A DNA stretch of 64,000 nucleotides from Pycnococcus provasolii (Eukaryota; Chlorophyta; Pseudoscourfieldiophyceae; Pseudoscourfieldiales), in NCBI GenBank assembly GCA_049487715.1, contig CP150549.1, positions 930,001-994,000 of the forward strand. Reading direction: 5' to 3'. This document shows positions 1-10,500 of the stretch, in pieces. The stretch's first letter is position 1, and every line of letters starts with the position of its first letter. A program made the translations under genes and the position numbers. Under the pieces are notes generated by a model that saw only the letters and a list, made by a program, of their open reading frames with translations, was not told the origin of the DNA and did not search any database.

Positions 1-1
1 A

Positions 2-838
2 CACGCGCTCGTGGAAAAGTTCAAGCTCGACGTCGACGTGACGATCAGATACTTCCACGCGGTGGCAAGCGCATACCGAGACAACCCGTACCACAACTCA
101 ACACACGCCGCGGACGTCTTGCAGAGCACACACGTCCTGCTGACGATCGAAAGCCTGCGAAGTCAGTTCACGGACTTCCAAGTCCTAGCCATGGTGCTCG
201 CCGCGATGGTGCACGATATCGGTCACCTGGGGTACAACAACCCATTCTTGGTTGCAAGAAGGCACGAACTGGCGCTGCAGTTTAACGACCAGAGTGTGAA
301 CGAGCACTACCACGCGTTGACCGCGTTCGAGATCATGCGCAGCGATGAGTCGTGCAACCTCATGTCCGCGCTCTCGGACGAGCACCAAGCTTTGCTGGAA
401 CGCACGGTGGTTGACATCGTTCTTAAGACGGACATGGCGGTGCACGGGAGTATCGTCGAGACATTTACGGAGTACGTGGACAAGTCTGGCACGAGCATCT
501 CGCAATGGGACGACGAGGGTAAGCAGCTTGCTTGCAGTATGATGGTTCACCTGGCGGACCTCACGAACGTCAGCCGTCCCACGCGTCTTGGGACTCAGTG
601 GGGAACTCGCGTGGTGAAGGAGATGTGGCTTCAGGGCGACGAGGAGAAGCGCAATGGCATGGTGGTGACGCCAATCTGCGACCGCGAGAAGACGAGCGTT
701 GCGTCGGCTCAGCTTGGTTTCTGCAACTTCGTGGTGACCCCTATGTTAGATCCGATCGGGCGCGTGATTGACGTTGGTTGGCTAAAGAGAGGTGTCGACG
801 CGTACGTGGCTCACTACGAGGCGGAACTCGCGAGCTGA
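2..838 (+). CDS. 3',5'-cyclic nucleotide phosphodiesterase, class I (3' part)
   Basis: Hydrolyses cAMP and/or cGMP to the 5'-monophosphate, ending second-messenger signals. The frame is already open at the window edge, so the N-terminus and any regulatory domains (GAF, membrane segments) lie upstream. Seen in order: HNSTHAADV, the metal-binding HDIGHLGYNN (HDxxHxGxxN signature), TDMAVH, HLADLTNVSRP, and the C-terminal QLGFCNFVVTPML glutamine region that binds the purine. These are the diagnostic blocks of PDEase_I. The catalytic domain looks intact and ends soon after its last helix with a TGA stop. Substrate preference cannot be told from the visible part. In green algae such enzymes act in flagellar and sensory signalling (family knowledge, not shown here). 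Confidence 0.95.
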   Translation, partial: HALVEKFKLDVDVTIRYFHAVASAYRDNPYHNSTHAADVLQSTHVLLTIESLRSQFTDFQVLAMVLAAMVHDIGHLGYNNPFLVARRHELALQFNDQSVNEHYHALTAFEIMRSDESCNLMSALSDEHQALLERTVVDIVLKTDMAVHGSIVETFTEYVDKSGTSISQWDDEGKQLACSMMVHLADLTNVSRPTRLGTQWGTRVVKEMWLQGDEEKRNGMVVTPICDREKTSVASAQLGFCNFVVTPMLDPIGRVIDVGWLKRGVDAYVAHYEAELAS

Positions 839-1832
839 GATCCCTCATTCAGTAACGAAGTGTACTTTGCTCTATCCAGCGGTTGTCCATTCACACCATT
901 CACTTTCACCATTCAGCCCATTCACCGGTGCCATTCACTTCGCGTTTTTGTTCATGGCGCAGGTGATTTCGAAGGTTGTATTGCTCTATCAGGGCGCTTT
1001 CGTTGGCTCAGTGAGGGCTCCGGTTGTGACTTGTTTTCGTTGATGTCGTCGCCATCGCCACCAACCGTGCATCAACACGATGACTCAAGGGTCACACTTA
1101 CTACTCTACCTGCGGCTAGAGTAGTATCTAAAGGAGTCCAACGTGTGGGAAAAGGAGCTGTCTTGAAGTTGAGACTGCAATCATGTATTTACAAACAATG
1201 TACACACAAACTCCTACGAGTTATTTTCAAAAAAGTCCTCGTCAGCGTCTTCACTCCAATCACTGATGACACGCGCGTGGAAAACGTCCGTCTCCGCCTC
1301 GCTTTCCAAGAGTCCCGCACCTGCCTGCTAGAGGAGCGGTCGCATCGTACACGTGTCGTCGAGAAATAGTGCGGTGGCGCCACTGACGCGTGCGCGTATG
1401 CGTGCACGCGACGACGTGCTGCGCGTGCTGCGCTGCAGCGGATGATTGTGAGAGAATGCTCGCTCAAAACAGTCGAAACGAGTCGGAGCTCGGGTCGGAG
1501 GGGGTAGCAGGTCGGCTTACGGGGATCCGCTGTAGAACCATTCCCCTTGTTCATGTGATTTTTGGTCGGGGGGAGTTTGGAGGGAGTTTGGGGATCCCGG
1601 TCGGGCGAAACCTGCCCGGGATACCTCGTTGGTCCCTCACGGTAGTCGGTGAATCATGCCGGGGGCCCGGAAAATCGGGCCCACCCGTTTGCACAAAACT
1701 TCAATGGCGTCGTGCGAAGTCCCCGACGTTTGCTTTGTGTGGGTGGGTTCTAGAGGTCCAATAACGATGTTAGTCTATCGGTTATGGACTTATGGTATCG
1801 CCGCGAGTTAGCATTCACCATTCACGACGCGG
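839..1832. other. Intergenic, no gene recognised
   Basis: About 1 kb between the phosphodiesterase stop and the inverted-repeat element. Open frames here are short and low in recognisable content. The first ~110 bases hold CATTCA-rich sequence that recurs downstream of the NAP1-like gene (see repeats). A 21-base string at 1582-1602 (GGGAGTTTGG...) recurs exactly at 58547-58567. Confidence 0.6.
861..947 (+). repeat. Dispersed 3'-flank element, copy 1
   Basis: Begins TGTACTTTGCTC and contains GTCCATTCA and GGTGCCATTCA followed by GCGTTT. The same ordered blocks occur at 42884-42940, immediately downstream of the NAP1-like gene. This copy carries an extra CATTCA-rich stretch in the middle. Both copies lie within about 100 bases after a stop codon on the same strand, so they may be shared 3'UTR or a small mobile element. 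Confidence 0.6.
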
Positions 1833-1854
1833 TGTGAGACTAACCCCGAACTAG
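1833..1854 (+). repeat. Left terminal inverted repeat
   Basis: Perfect 22-base reverse complement of 2618-2639; starts TGTGAGAC and ends GAACTAG. Confidence 0.85.
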
Positions 1855-1891
1855 CGGCCTCAAAAGGCAGAATCAACAGAAGAATCAGCAC

Positions 1892-2146
1892 ATGACAGCG
1901 AGTGGTTACCAGAAGGGGAATTTCGAAAAGCGAGTGACGTTTGACATGGTGTATGTGAGGTGGCTCAGGAAGGTATCCGACGAGTGGTTCAACAAGCTAG
2001 GTGATGACAAGCAAGAAGTCATGAAACACTTCAAAGGGGCAACATTCACGTTTATGACTGGGAAGAGGATACGATGTGATAAACACAGGACTCGAGAGAG
2101 GGCTCCGTTGGAGAATGTGAACAAGGATGGCAAGGAGTATTTGTGA
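1892..2146 (+). CDS. Small hypothetical protein (84 aa) inside the inverted-repeat element
   Basis: ATG-initiated frame rich in Lys, Arg and Glu, ending ...DGKEYL before TGA. It contains YVRWLRKVSDEWFNKLGDD, which could be an amphipathic helix, but I recognise no family. It lies wholly inside the inverted-repeat-bounded segment, so if real it may be cargo or a relic of the element. It could also be a chance frame. It has no signal peptide or membrane segment. Confidence 0.25.
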   Translation: MTASGYQKGNFEKRVTFDMVYVRWLRKVSDEWFNKLGDDKQEVMKHFKGATFTFMTGKRIRCDKHRTRERAPLENVNKDGKEYL

Positions 2147-2217
2147 TAACGAGTACGTGGAAATGTAAGAAGGTGGCGTGTAACACCAGTTGGGCAACCA
2201 ACACCCCCCCCCCCCCG

Positions 2218-2425
2218 CTCCGACCCCTCCGGAGGCCTCAGGAGGCCTCAAGACCCCTCCGGACCCCTCCGGAGGCCTCAGGAGGCCTCAGACCCCTCAG
2301 ACCCCTCCGGAGGCCTCAGGAGGCCTCAGAGGCCCCCCTCTGGAGGCCTCAGGAGGCCTCAGGAGGCCTCGCCAAAGCGCGGCCTCCTGAGGCCTCCGGA
2401 GGTGAGGCCTCCGGAGGCCCCGGAG
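2218..2425. repeat. GGCCTC/CCGGAGG palindromic satellite array
   Basis: Short units of the type CAGGAGGCCT and CCCCTCCGGA are reiterated for about 200 bases. Bases 2352-2368 and 2381-2397 form a perfect 17-bp stem with a 12-base loop, and many smaller GGCCTCCGG palindromes are nested. The array is strongly self-complementary and low in complexity. Both strands are open by composition only, so the apparent frames here are not genes. Confidence 0.85.
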
Positions 2426-2617
2426 GCCGCTGTCCAAGAAGTAGACGGAGTCGTTACAAGGGAGAGAATAGGTCGAGCCCAATTCTATAACGGGGCGTCC
2501 CGTTATAGGGGTTTATCACGTGATCGGTCACGTGATCAACCAACGGTTCCCTTACAATAGTAACCAAACAATAAAGTATCCCTAGATAATAACCTCAACA
2601 ATACATATATACATTGT

Positions 2618-2639
2618 CTAGTTCGGGGTTAGTCTCACA
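2618..2639 (-). repeat. Right terminal inverted repeat
   Basis: Perfect reverse complement of 1833-1854; ends ...AGTCTCACA. Confidence 0.85.
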
Positions 2640-2664
2640 AGAACCCAACTCTGTTGAACGCCTG

Positions 2665-2693
2665 ATTAGGGTTAGGGTTCGGGTTAGGGTTCG
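2665..2693. promoter_or_regulatory. Telomere-like TTAGGG island upstream of Vps18
   Basis: ATTAGGGTTAGGG followed by TTCGGGTTAGGGTTCG, about 130 bases before the Vps18 ATG. Similar islands lie upstream of several other genes in this window and resemble plant telo-box promoter elements (AAACCCTAA). A regulatory role is inferred from placement. Confidence 0.4.
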
Positions 2694-2821
2694 TTCCTCC
2701 TTGTCTTGTCTTCTCGAGACGTCGCCATTATTTGGATTTTCGTTCTCGCGAGTTGTTTTCTCCGCGTGAATTCGTCATTCTCATTCTGGAATCCAGCCGT
2801 TATAACACTTTTTTTTTCTCC

Positions 2822-5800
2822 ATGGATCCTTCTCTCTGGAATCATTCCAATAATAATATGGGCGGCGTGGATGGCTCGGAGTCTGCTCATGCTTCCCATG
2901 TTTCTTCTTCTTCCCACGATGTTTCTTCTGCAGCTTCCTTTGATGTCGCATTTGGAGCATTTGGACCGTCTTATGGTGGTGGTGGTACAGGTGTGGGTGG
3001 TGTATCGTCATCCATGTCAATGTCTTCCGCGGTGAATCTGGGTGCTTCAGGTGCTTCGCTATTCACGATGGACTTTGTCAGTGACCTCACACACGGACAG
3101 GCGTACTGCTGCGTGTGCGTCAACAGTGTACTGTACGCAGGAACGAGAGACGGACATTTGAATCGACTCGACCTGTCGACGGGAGAAGCGTCGTCGTTCG
3201 AACTCGCGAAGGTGCTGCACACAGGACCGAACGCCACAGAAGCACTCGTGCGACCGTTCGCGTCGCCGTCGGGAAGGCACGTCATCGTCTCCGTGCGCGT
3301 CGGGAACGCGTCCACGCCGCTAGCGACGTCCGCGGAAACGTACTACCTCCGACCGGGCTGGAAAAAGGTGAAACCTCTCCTCAAACTCAAGGGACACTTC
3401 ATATCCGCCGTCGCGTGGCCGTTCGACGAACCGGCCAACTCGACAGGATACTGCCTTGTGGGAACGGAAGAAGGAAAGCTTCTCGAGGTGGTTGTCGGAG
3501 ACGACCGCACGGAGGCTTCCGCGCCGAGCGGCGTCAAAGAAAGGAGCTGCAAGCTGCTGTTCGACGTCAACACCGTGCGCGGCGGCGCGGTGGATGAGGC
3601 GGAGGCGCTCGCAAGCCTGGGTGCGGCTGACGGGGGCACATCCGCCACGGGGGTGGCAGCATCGTCGTCGACGTCCGAAGACGCAGACTCCTCCGCCGTC
3701 GGGCAGGACCCGGGCGCTGTGACAGTCATACCGCCACATCCGGAGCCCATTCGAGGGTTGCGTCGCGTGAGACGCCGGCACTTCGACCGCACGTCACAGC
3801 GCACGTGGGTGCTCGTCTCCACCCCCCGACGCCTTTTCGTATTCGCACCACTCGATGCCGTGGGAGCGAAGCCGACGCACGACGCCGCATCGGGGAACAC
3901 AGAGTCGCTCGAGGCGCTGTTTACGTACCACGCTGCGGACCCGCGAAGGAGGTGCCGCTGCCTTGAGATGCCATGCGACCAGCCGTACGGCACCTCCTCG
4001 CACCTGCCATACCCCGGCGCGGGTCTTGGCTCACTCGTGAGCTGGCCAACGAATGCTGGCGCAGAAGCGAGCCACGGAGACGGCGAAGGTGAAGTTCTCT
4101 TCGAGTGGTTGACGTGCCCTGGCGTGCTGAGCTTGACGCTCGCCGCCGGACGACATGCCGCGTCCGCACTTGACGAGTGCCTGCGCGACCAGAGCGCCAA
4201 CCCTACCACGGCGCTGTTTGCGAGGAAGACGCTTCTGAAGTACCCGCCACCGTTGCGAGACGACGTCGAGGAACCCGACCAGTTTGAAGGCGCCGGAGGC
4301 GGTGGAGGCACGAGAAGACATACTCTGACGACGACGTCATCAGCCACGTCATCGCCTCCTCCGACGCCGTACACGCCGTACATCGCTCTTTCTCTCAAGC
4401 ACCACGCGGTGTTCATCAAGCCCACGGAGGTGGTGGTTGTGAACCGCGTGTCCACTGCCACGGCACTGCGATGCTCGTCTTCGCGCGCGGGAGCACTAGG
4501 ACCTGGCGGCGCGGGAGCGGGCGTGGGAGAGCGCTTCCGCTGTGGCTTCGTCGACGAGCTTGGCATGTGCTACGTGCTCGGCCGCTCAGCGGTGTACGAG
4601 CTGGCGTACGATCCCGACGCCGTAGGTCGCGACATCTGGCGAGCGCACCTCGCGTTGCGGCAGTTTGACGAGGCGCGCGCGCTCGCACGCACCGACGCGC
4701 AGCGTGCTTGTGTGGCAACGGCCGAGGCGGAGGAGCGGCTTGCGCAGGGTAACGTGCGTGCCGCGGCTCTCCTGTGGGCGCAGGCTGGCATTGCTCACGT
4801 GCCATTCGAGGAGGCGGCTCTGCGCATCGTGGCTGCGGAGGAGGCCCAGCGCGCGAAACAGCAGGAGGACGTGAGTGTCGGCGGCGGCGGCGGCGGCGGC
4901 GACAGCGGGGCTGTGTCCGCACTCGCGGCGTACCTGTCGGCTGTTCTCGACTCGCTGCCAGCATCAAGCCGCATGCAGCGGTGCATGGTGTGCACGTGGC
5001 TTCTCGAGTGCCATCTCGAGCACTGGGACGCGGCGAACAGTGCGGACTGCCGTGCGTCAGGCGAGCCTGGCGAGGGTACCGCACGTGCGGCGCGCTCTCT
5101 CGTCTCCTTTCTGGAGCAGCGTCACGGCGACCTCGACCGCGAGACGGCTCACAGGCTGCTGCTGAGCCACGGTTCGCGCGATGCCTGCCGTCGCCTTTCA
5201 GAGCTTCACGGGGACCTCGAGGACGTGCTGGCATCGCACGCACACGAGCGCGATGGCGAGGGCATACTTCGCGCGCTGCGCCGCCCTGGAACGCCTGTGG
5301 AGCTTCTGTACCGCTACGCGTCGAGCGCCTTCGCGCTACTACCCGAGCGTGCTGTGGACGTATTTCTGGTATTTCCCACGCATGCCGTGGACGTGGAGCA
5401 GCTGCTTCCCGCGCTCACCGCCCCGGGCGTGAGCGGCAGCGTCGACGCGAGCGCGCAGCGCACGGCTGCGGCGATCCGCTACCTGGAGACGCTGTGGCGC
5501 CGCGACGGCGTGGAGCTGCGGTCCGTTCACGATGCGCTCGTCTCGCTGTACGCCGGGTCGGCGCACGAGGGCAACTTGATGCACTACCTGAGCGCGGCGA
5601 GCGAGGGCTACCCCAGGCCGCTGTACGACGCCGCGGCGGCGCTCAGGCTATGCGTGGAGCGTCGGCTGCGCCGCCCCGCTGTGACGCTGTACGCCAAGCT
5701 CGGCCTGCACGACGAGGCGGTGGACCTCGCGCTCGGCGGTGGTGCGGCGAGCGAGTGGCGCCGTGTGGGCGGCTGGGAGCCGGACGTTGAGCTTGCGAAG

Positions 5801-6595
5801 AGCATCGCGGACAGCGCCGGCGAGAATGCGGGCGATGCCGGCGACGAGGCGACGGTGCGCCGCCGCCTTTGGCTTAAGATTGCCGTTCACGTGATGACGG
5901 CGGGCGGCTACGACGACGAGGCGGAAGTTGGCGACGGTGGCATCGGAGAGGGAACGGAGGATGGCGACGCGCCGACGCGCCGCGCGGCTGCGGCTGCAGC
6001 CCGCGCCTCCGCGGTGCTGAGCGAGGCTGGCGGCCATGTTCGCATCGAGGATTTGCTTCCCTACTTCCCCGATCGCGCTCCCGTGGACAGCTTCCGCGAC
6101 CCTGTCTGCGACGCGCTCGAAAGCTACGACGAGCGTCTTCGTCACCTGCGCGACGAGATGGACGCCAGCACGGAGGTGGCTGAGCGTCTTCGTCGCGAAT
6201 GCGAGCGTCTCAGCGAGGCGACGATGACTCTGCCTCGTGGCAAGCGATGCGACGCGACGGGTCAACCTCTGCTGGAGAAGAGTCGTACGACTGGGCCATA
6301 CGGATGCTCTCCCTTCTTTGCGTTTCCCTGCGGCCACGCATTCTTGGCAGCACCTCTCGCGAAGCTAGTTTGTCGCCGCGACGTGGGCTTGCGTGGATCT
6401 CTCGTTCGTACGATGGGCCGTTTGCGCGACCTTGGGTGTCGTGCGCCCTCGGACATTCTGAACGAGCTGAGGGCGAAGTTGGACGACGCTCTTGGTTCTG
6501 AGTGCCCGCTGTGCGGCGACATGGCTTCGAACTGCTTGGCGAGGCCACTCGTGCAGAGTCGGCGCGAGAAGGAGCGGTGGAAGCTTGGCAGCTAA
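2822..6595 (+). CDS. VPS18: Vps18/Pep3-like HOPS-CORVET core subunit
   Basis: Core subunit of the class C Vps tethering complexes that drive late-endosome and vacuole fusion at the endomembrane surface. The start at 2822 (tctccATGG context) gives 1257 aa; the open frame extends upstream only to a TTG. Seen: an N-terminal propeller-like region starting FTMDFVSDLTHGQAYCCVCVN and YAGTRDGHLNRLDLSTG, typical of the Pep3/Vps18 family. A long alpha-solenoid with clathrin-repeat-like helices follows (LFFxKLGLHDEAVDLAL type), then a coiled coil around residues 1095-1140. The C-terminal RING-like module has CDATGQPL, FPCGHAFL and ECPLCGDM (residues about 1142-1232). Insertions rich in Ala, Gly and Ser make it longer than animal Vps18 (about 970 aa). 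It stands alone on the + strand with TGTAA 52 bases after the stop. Confidence 0.88.
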   Translation: MDPSLWNHSNNNMGGVDGSESAHASHVSSSSHDVSSAASFDVAFGAFGPSYGGGGTGVGGVSSSMSMSSAVNLGASGASLFTMDFVSDLTHGQAYCCVCVNSVLYAGTRDGHLNRLDLSTGEASSFELAKVLHTGPNATEALVRPFASPSGRHVIVSVRVGNASTPLATSAETYYLRPGWKKVKPLLKLKGHFISAVAWPFDEPANSTGYCLVGTEEGKLLEVVVGDDRTEASAPSGVKERSCKLLFDVNTVRGGAVDEAEALASLGAADGGTSATGVAASSSTSEDADSSAVGQDPGAVTVIPPHPEPIRGLRRVRRRHFDRTSQRTWVLVSTPRRLFVFAPLDAVGAKPTHDAASGNTESLEALFTYHAADPRRRCRCLEMPCDQPYGTSSHLPYPGAGLGSLVSWPTNAGAEASHGDGEGEVLFEWLTCPGVLSLTLAAGRHAASALDECLRDQSANPTTALFARKTLLKYPPPLRDDVEEPDQFEGAGGGGGTRRHTLTTTSSATSSPPPTPYTPYIALSLKHHAVFIKPTEVVVVNRVSTATALRCSSSRAGALGPGGAGAGVGERFRCGFVDELGMCYVLGRSAVYELAYDPDAVGRDIWRAHLALRQFDEARALARTDAQRACVATAEAEERLAQGNVRAAALLWAQAGIAHVPFEEAALRIVAAEEAQRAKQQEDVSVGGGGGGGDSGAVSALAAYLSAVLDSLPASSRMQRCMVCTWLLECHLEHWDAANSADCRASGEPGEGTARAARSLVSFLEQRHGDLDRETAHRLLLSHGSRDACRRLSELHGDLEDVLASHAHERDGEGILRALRRPGTPVELLYRYASSAFALLPERAVDVFLVFPTHAVDVEQLLPALTAPGVSGSVDASAQRTAAAIRYLETLWRRDGVELRSVHDALVSLYAGSAHEGNLMHYLSAASEGYPRPLYDAAAALRLCVERRLRRPAVTLYAKLGLHDEAVDLALGGGAASEWRRVGGWEPDVELAKSIADSAGENAGDAGDEATVRRRLWLKIAVHVMTAGGYDDEAEVGDGGIGEGTEDGDAPTRRAAAAAARASAVLSEAGGHVRIEDLLPYFPDRAPVDSFRDPVCDALESYDERLRHLRDEMDASTEVAERLRRECERLSEATMTLPRGKRCDATGQPLLEKSRTTGPYGCSPFFAFPCGHAFLAAPLAKLVCRRDVGLRGSLVRTMGRLRDLGCRAPSDILNELRAKLDDALGSECPLCGDMASNCLARPLVQSRREKERWKLGS

Positions 6596-6646
6596 CATAA
6601 AATAATGGTTAGGGCCTTATGTATAGTATAGTTATAGTTGTGTGTC

Positions 6647-6651
6647 TGTAA
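6647..6651 (+). terminator. TGTAA polyadenylation signal of Vps18
   Basis: TGTAA 52 bases after the stop; the usual green-algal cleavage and polyadenylation signal. Confidence 0.55.
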
Positions 6652-7500
6652 TATATAGTACAGTACTTAACAGTATTATAGAGAGTCATTTGTGTTTTTT
6701 GTTTTTCCACCAATCATAAAGGTGCGATCTACAGTACAGTAGTACAACGATCCGTCCGCTGAAGATGACGCGCGCAATCATACAGTATGTAATGCTCGAT
6801 GGTGCGAGGCACGTGGTGACGGTGACGCGTGCGCGTGCGCGTGCGCGTGCTGTGCGTGCTATGTCGTTGAGAAGGGAGGCACCTGCTTCGCGTTGCGCTG
6901 CGCGAGGGATAAAATGGAGGGAGCAACCGATGTGACGTCCTGCTCTCCCTCCCCGATGTGACCTACCATCCTAATTGGTCGGTGTCAACCGACCAATTAG
7001 GTCGGGACTTGGTCAGGTCAGGGAACAATAACAGCCTAACCTTAACAGGAACTTTACCAGGGACCCGTCGGAACAGGGGTCCCCTTCCCAATATTCCCCT
7101 ATTCCCCAGGCAGGTTCTGCTTTTATTTAGGTTGTGCTCTCTTCAGTGCTGGAAACACTGAAGGAAACACTTCGTTTTCCCATGATGAGGCAGGTATGTA
7201 CGGTAAACTTTAACTTTCCATGAGCAGGCTCCCTCCCGCACGGGTACATCCCCAATCCCCCTAACTTCCTTCTTTTTCTTTTAGCTTCGAGGCCTGCTTT
7301 GCGTGAAAGCAGGCTTTTCACGCCCTGCGCCCTCCTCGGAGCCTCCTTGGCGCCATCGCATCGCATCATTAACCCGGCCCCGCGTAGTCAGCGCGTGTGT
7401 CGATTCACTTTCACTTTCATTGTCATTCCCGCTCTCACTCCCTCGCCGTGAAAACCACTTTGCTTGATTTTGGTTACCAACCTTGTGATACTACGATAAT
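6652..7500. other. Intergenic, promoter side of the RAD5-like gene
   Basis: No gene recognised. A GTGCGC dinucleotide-like patch lies near 6826-6860 and a perfect hairpin at 6970-7001 (listed separately). Short frames have no recognisable content. Confidence 0.6.
6970..7001. repeat. Perfect 13-bp hairpin
   Basis: CCTAATTGGTCGG and its exact reverse complement are separated by six bases (TGTCAA). It lies in the upstream region of the RAD5-like gene, about 500 bases before the ATG. There is no T-tract, so it is not an obvious terminator; it could be a protein-binding palindrome or a transposon footprint. Confidence 0.7.
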
Positions 7501-10500
7501 ATGGTTCGTGGCAGCAAGAAGGCTTCATTACTCAAGTCTGGTGCCAGTGGTGGTGCTGCGAGTGGTGCTGCGAGTGGTGGTGCCAGTGGTGCTGGTGGTG
7601 GTGGTGCGAGTGGTGGTGGTGCTGGTGCTGGTGCGAGTGCGAGTGGTGGTGCTCTTGCGTCATCAAAGAAGAAGTCGTCGTCGTCGTCGTCGTCAAAAAT
7701 AAACAACACTGCGGTTAATAACAGAGATGTCGTCGACCTGACGCTTGACGACTCAGATGACGAAGATGCCAAACCAGCGTCGAAATCACGAAAAACAACA
7801 ACAGCAGGAGCAGCAGCAGCAGCAGCAGCAGCCCCTACTGCTGCGGCTGCTGGTTCCGCTCCTAACGACGACGAAGGCAAAGGCAAAGGCAAGGGGAAGG
7901 AGAAGGCAACCACCAGTGACGACGACGTGCAGTTTGTTTGTGCCACCGTGGGAAACGATCCCACCAAAACCATGGTCCACTCCAGGCATACGTGCGGCGT
8001 TCACACGTTCGTCACAACATCAAATCAATCGAACAAGGCGTGTTGCGAAAAGTGCTACTGCTACGTTTGCGACACGGAAGCATCCAAGTGTACAAAGTGG
8101 GGAACGGGAGCCTTGTACAAGGACCACTGCAACGGACACCCTGGAAGCATGTTCCACAAAAACGCACGTGACTGGAAGCTTGCCGGCAAGTCGCTCGAAG
8201 ACGCGGAGAAACTCGCACAGGAGGGAAGAGTTCCAACCTCAGGCGTTCCGATGATGAACTACGCCATGATGAACATCGGAATGGACGAAGACGACGACAT
8301 GTACGACAGCGAAGACGACGAAATGTACGACAGTGACGGAATGCCGTACGACGACGACGAGCTTGTTTTTGGCCTCGGCGGCATGTACGGGTTCAACGTC
8401 CCACCGCCGAAGCGATACCAGCCGAAGGAGGTGGATGTCGCGGTTCCAGATCCGGCGAAAGATCCTGCACTCTTCCAGCTCGGAACGTTGCGCGTTCCAG
8501 CGCGCGTTAGCTTGCCAGGCGACCGAGGAGGGAACAGGTACTCGCATTACTACCGCTACGGCGGCGGTTACGGTGACCAGGACGACCAGGAATTTGCAGA
8601 GGAGGAGGCGACGACGCGCAGCGTGCCGCCAGGTGTGTCGGACTTTGCCGCGATCGCATCACGCTTGAAGCCGAATGGATTCTACTTCCCTCGTATCAAG
8701 CCGTCAAAATTGAAACCGGAATACAGTACCTACGTCGAGAAGGTGGCCAGTGTCAGGCGTCGAAATAGGGAAAATGCAAGCAAGGCAAATCGCGGAGGAG
8801 CAGGCGCGGGCGCGGGCGCGAGCGCGGGTGCGGGTGCGGGAGGCAGTGGCTCTGCCAAAGATCGAGACGGCGACGGCGACGCGACGATGGAACCTGCCGT
8901 GGAGATCGTACCACTACCTGCCGTCCCGAAAAATATCAACACAATACGTCCCAAGCATCCGCTGTTCTTCGAGGCGCTTTTCGAAAATGGTGGCTACGGG
9001 TCGCTTGAACAACACAGAAACGCGTTAGACGCCTTCCTCCTCACCAATCCCGTTCGCGCTCTTGGCGAAGATCCTGATCCGCAGGCGAAGTACGTACGCC
9101 AAGTATGCCTCGTGGACACGACAGGCAACGCGCCTCCGACGATGTACGCCGTTTACGTTCCGAAGACGGCAAGGGTGCACGAACTCGTCAAGGCTGCGCA
9201 GCAGGCGTACCCCGACGACTTCCCCTCTTCGCCGCCGCTGGAATCGCTCGCCGCGCCTGGCACGAAGGACGGCACGAAGCGTCTTCTCGAGAAACTTGGC
9301 CTCGTCGAGCCTGAGGAGCAGGACAAGGATAAGAACGACGGCGACGGCGATGGCAAGAAGAAGGCCGCATCATCCTCCAAGAGCAAAAAGGGATCGTCGT
9401 CGAAGGGGAAGTCCAAGTCCAAGGAGAAGGTGGAGGCGGCGGAAAAATCGGCAGCCAACAGCGCGTTCGCATTCTACGTCATTGACCATTTCCATAGCAT
9501 GAAGAAAAAGGTGGAGTCAAAGTCAAAGTTGACGGATCAAATGAAGACGAGTGGCTTCCCACCTCACTTGTACAATCGGCATCTGCAAGAAGAGCGTGAG
9601 AATACAGTGGAGGTGGAACTCATGAACGGCTGGAAAAAACTTGACGACGGCAAGAAAGCGGAGTATCAAGCGAAAGCGTCGAAAGCTCTCACCGGGGACA
9701 GCTCCACCTCGTTCGACCTCTCGATCTTCGGCCGCATCTTCTCCGGCTTAAATCCGTTCTCGGCCAAACAATCGCCGTCGACGTCGTCAGCAGCAGCATC
9801 TGACGGGTACCTTCTTCTTGGATCGACGGAGTACGAGGCTTACGGCGGGCGCGTCAGCACGCTGTACGACAGTTCGGTTCGCCTCAACCAAATCGACAGC
9901 ACGAATCGCGACATGTACCGCTCGTACACCTACGGTTCTATGGAAAGCAATGCTCGGCAGAAGACGTCGACACGTCGCCCGTACATCATGTTCAAGATGA
10001 CAGCGCCCGCGCCGCAGATATTTCGCAGCTCTAACATGTACTCGGGCGACTACGAGCGCTTGAACTTCTTCAAACGAGAAGGAGAACACCTGCGGTTCAT
10101 CAACGTGCGCCATCGTGTGATGGTGGTGAAGGAGAAGCGCAAGCGCGGCGTGGTGGAGAAGACGATGGGTTGGGAGGCGTTCGGAATCGCTCTGATGCTC
10201 CCCATTTCGGCCGAAATGAAGCAGGCGTTTGGGAGGAGGCTCGTTACCGGTGGCTCGGACGTGTGCCGCGTGGTTGCTCAGATGGTGCTGCGCTCGATTA
10301 GGCATTGCACGAAAGACGACGCGGGGAGGGAAGCTGTTGACGCGGCGATCAACAAGCTCGGAGACAAAGGTGGTGATGTGTTCGATCGGGTGCTAAGCTC
10401 CACGTCGTCGTTCTCGTCGTGGTTTGAAATCACGCGGTCGTGCTACTCTTCGAACCCAGGGGGGTACCACCGCTACGACTACAACTCCGCCACCGAGCGC

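Larger units (their letters stand above)
1833..2639. mobile_element. Putative non-autonomous element with 22-bp terminal inverted repeats
   Basis: Bases 1833-1854 (TGTGAGACTAACCCC...) and 2618-2639 are perfect reverse complements over 22 bases. Identity stops abruptly on both sides, giving an 807-bp unit with TG...CA ends. Inside are a small open frame (1892-2146), a GGCCTC-rich palindromic array (about 2218-2425) and an ATCACGTGATCGGTCACGTGATC motif near 2516-2540. No transposase and no clear target-site duplication are visible. Inference: a MITE-like or otherwise non-autonomous DNA transposon. A chance perfect 22-base inverted pair at this spacing is unlikely, but without a second genomic copy this stays provisional. 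Confidence 0.5.

Noticed and set aside
860-1369. 169-codon plus-strand frame after the phosphodiesterase
   Set aside because: Starts in the repeated CATTCA-rich 3' flank; no family resemblance and a different frame from the gene.
3343-4566. 407-codon open frame on the minus strand
   Set aside because: Antisense to the Vps18 coding region; Ser/Arg/Pro-rich by composition and without recognisable family sequence.
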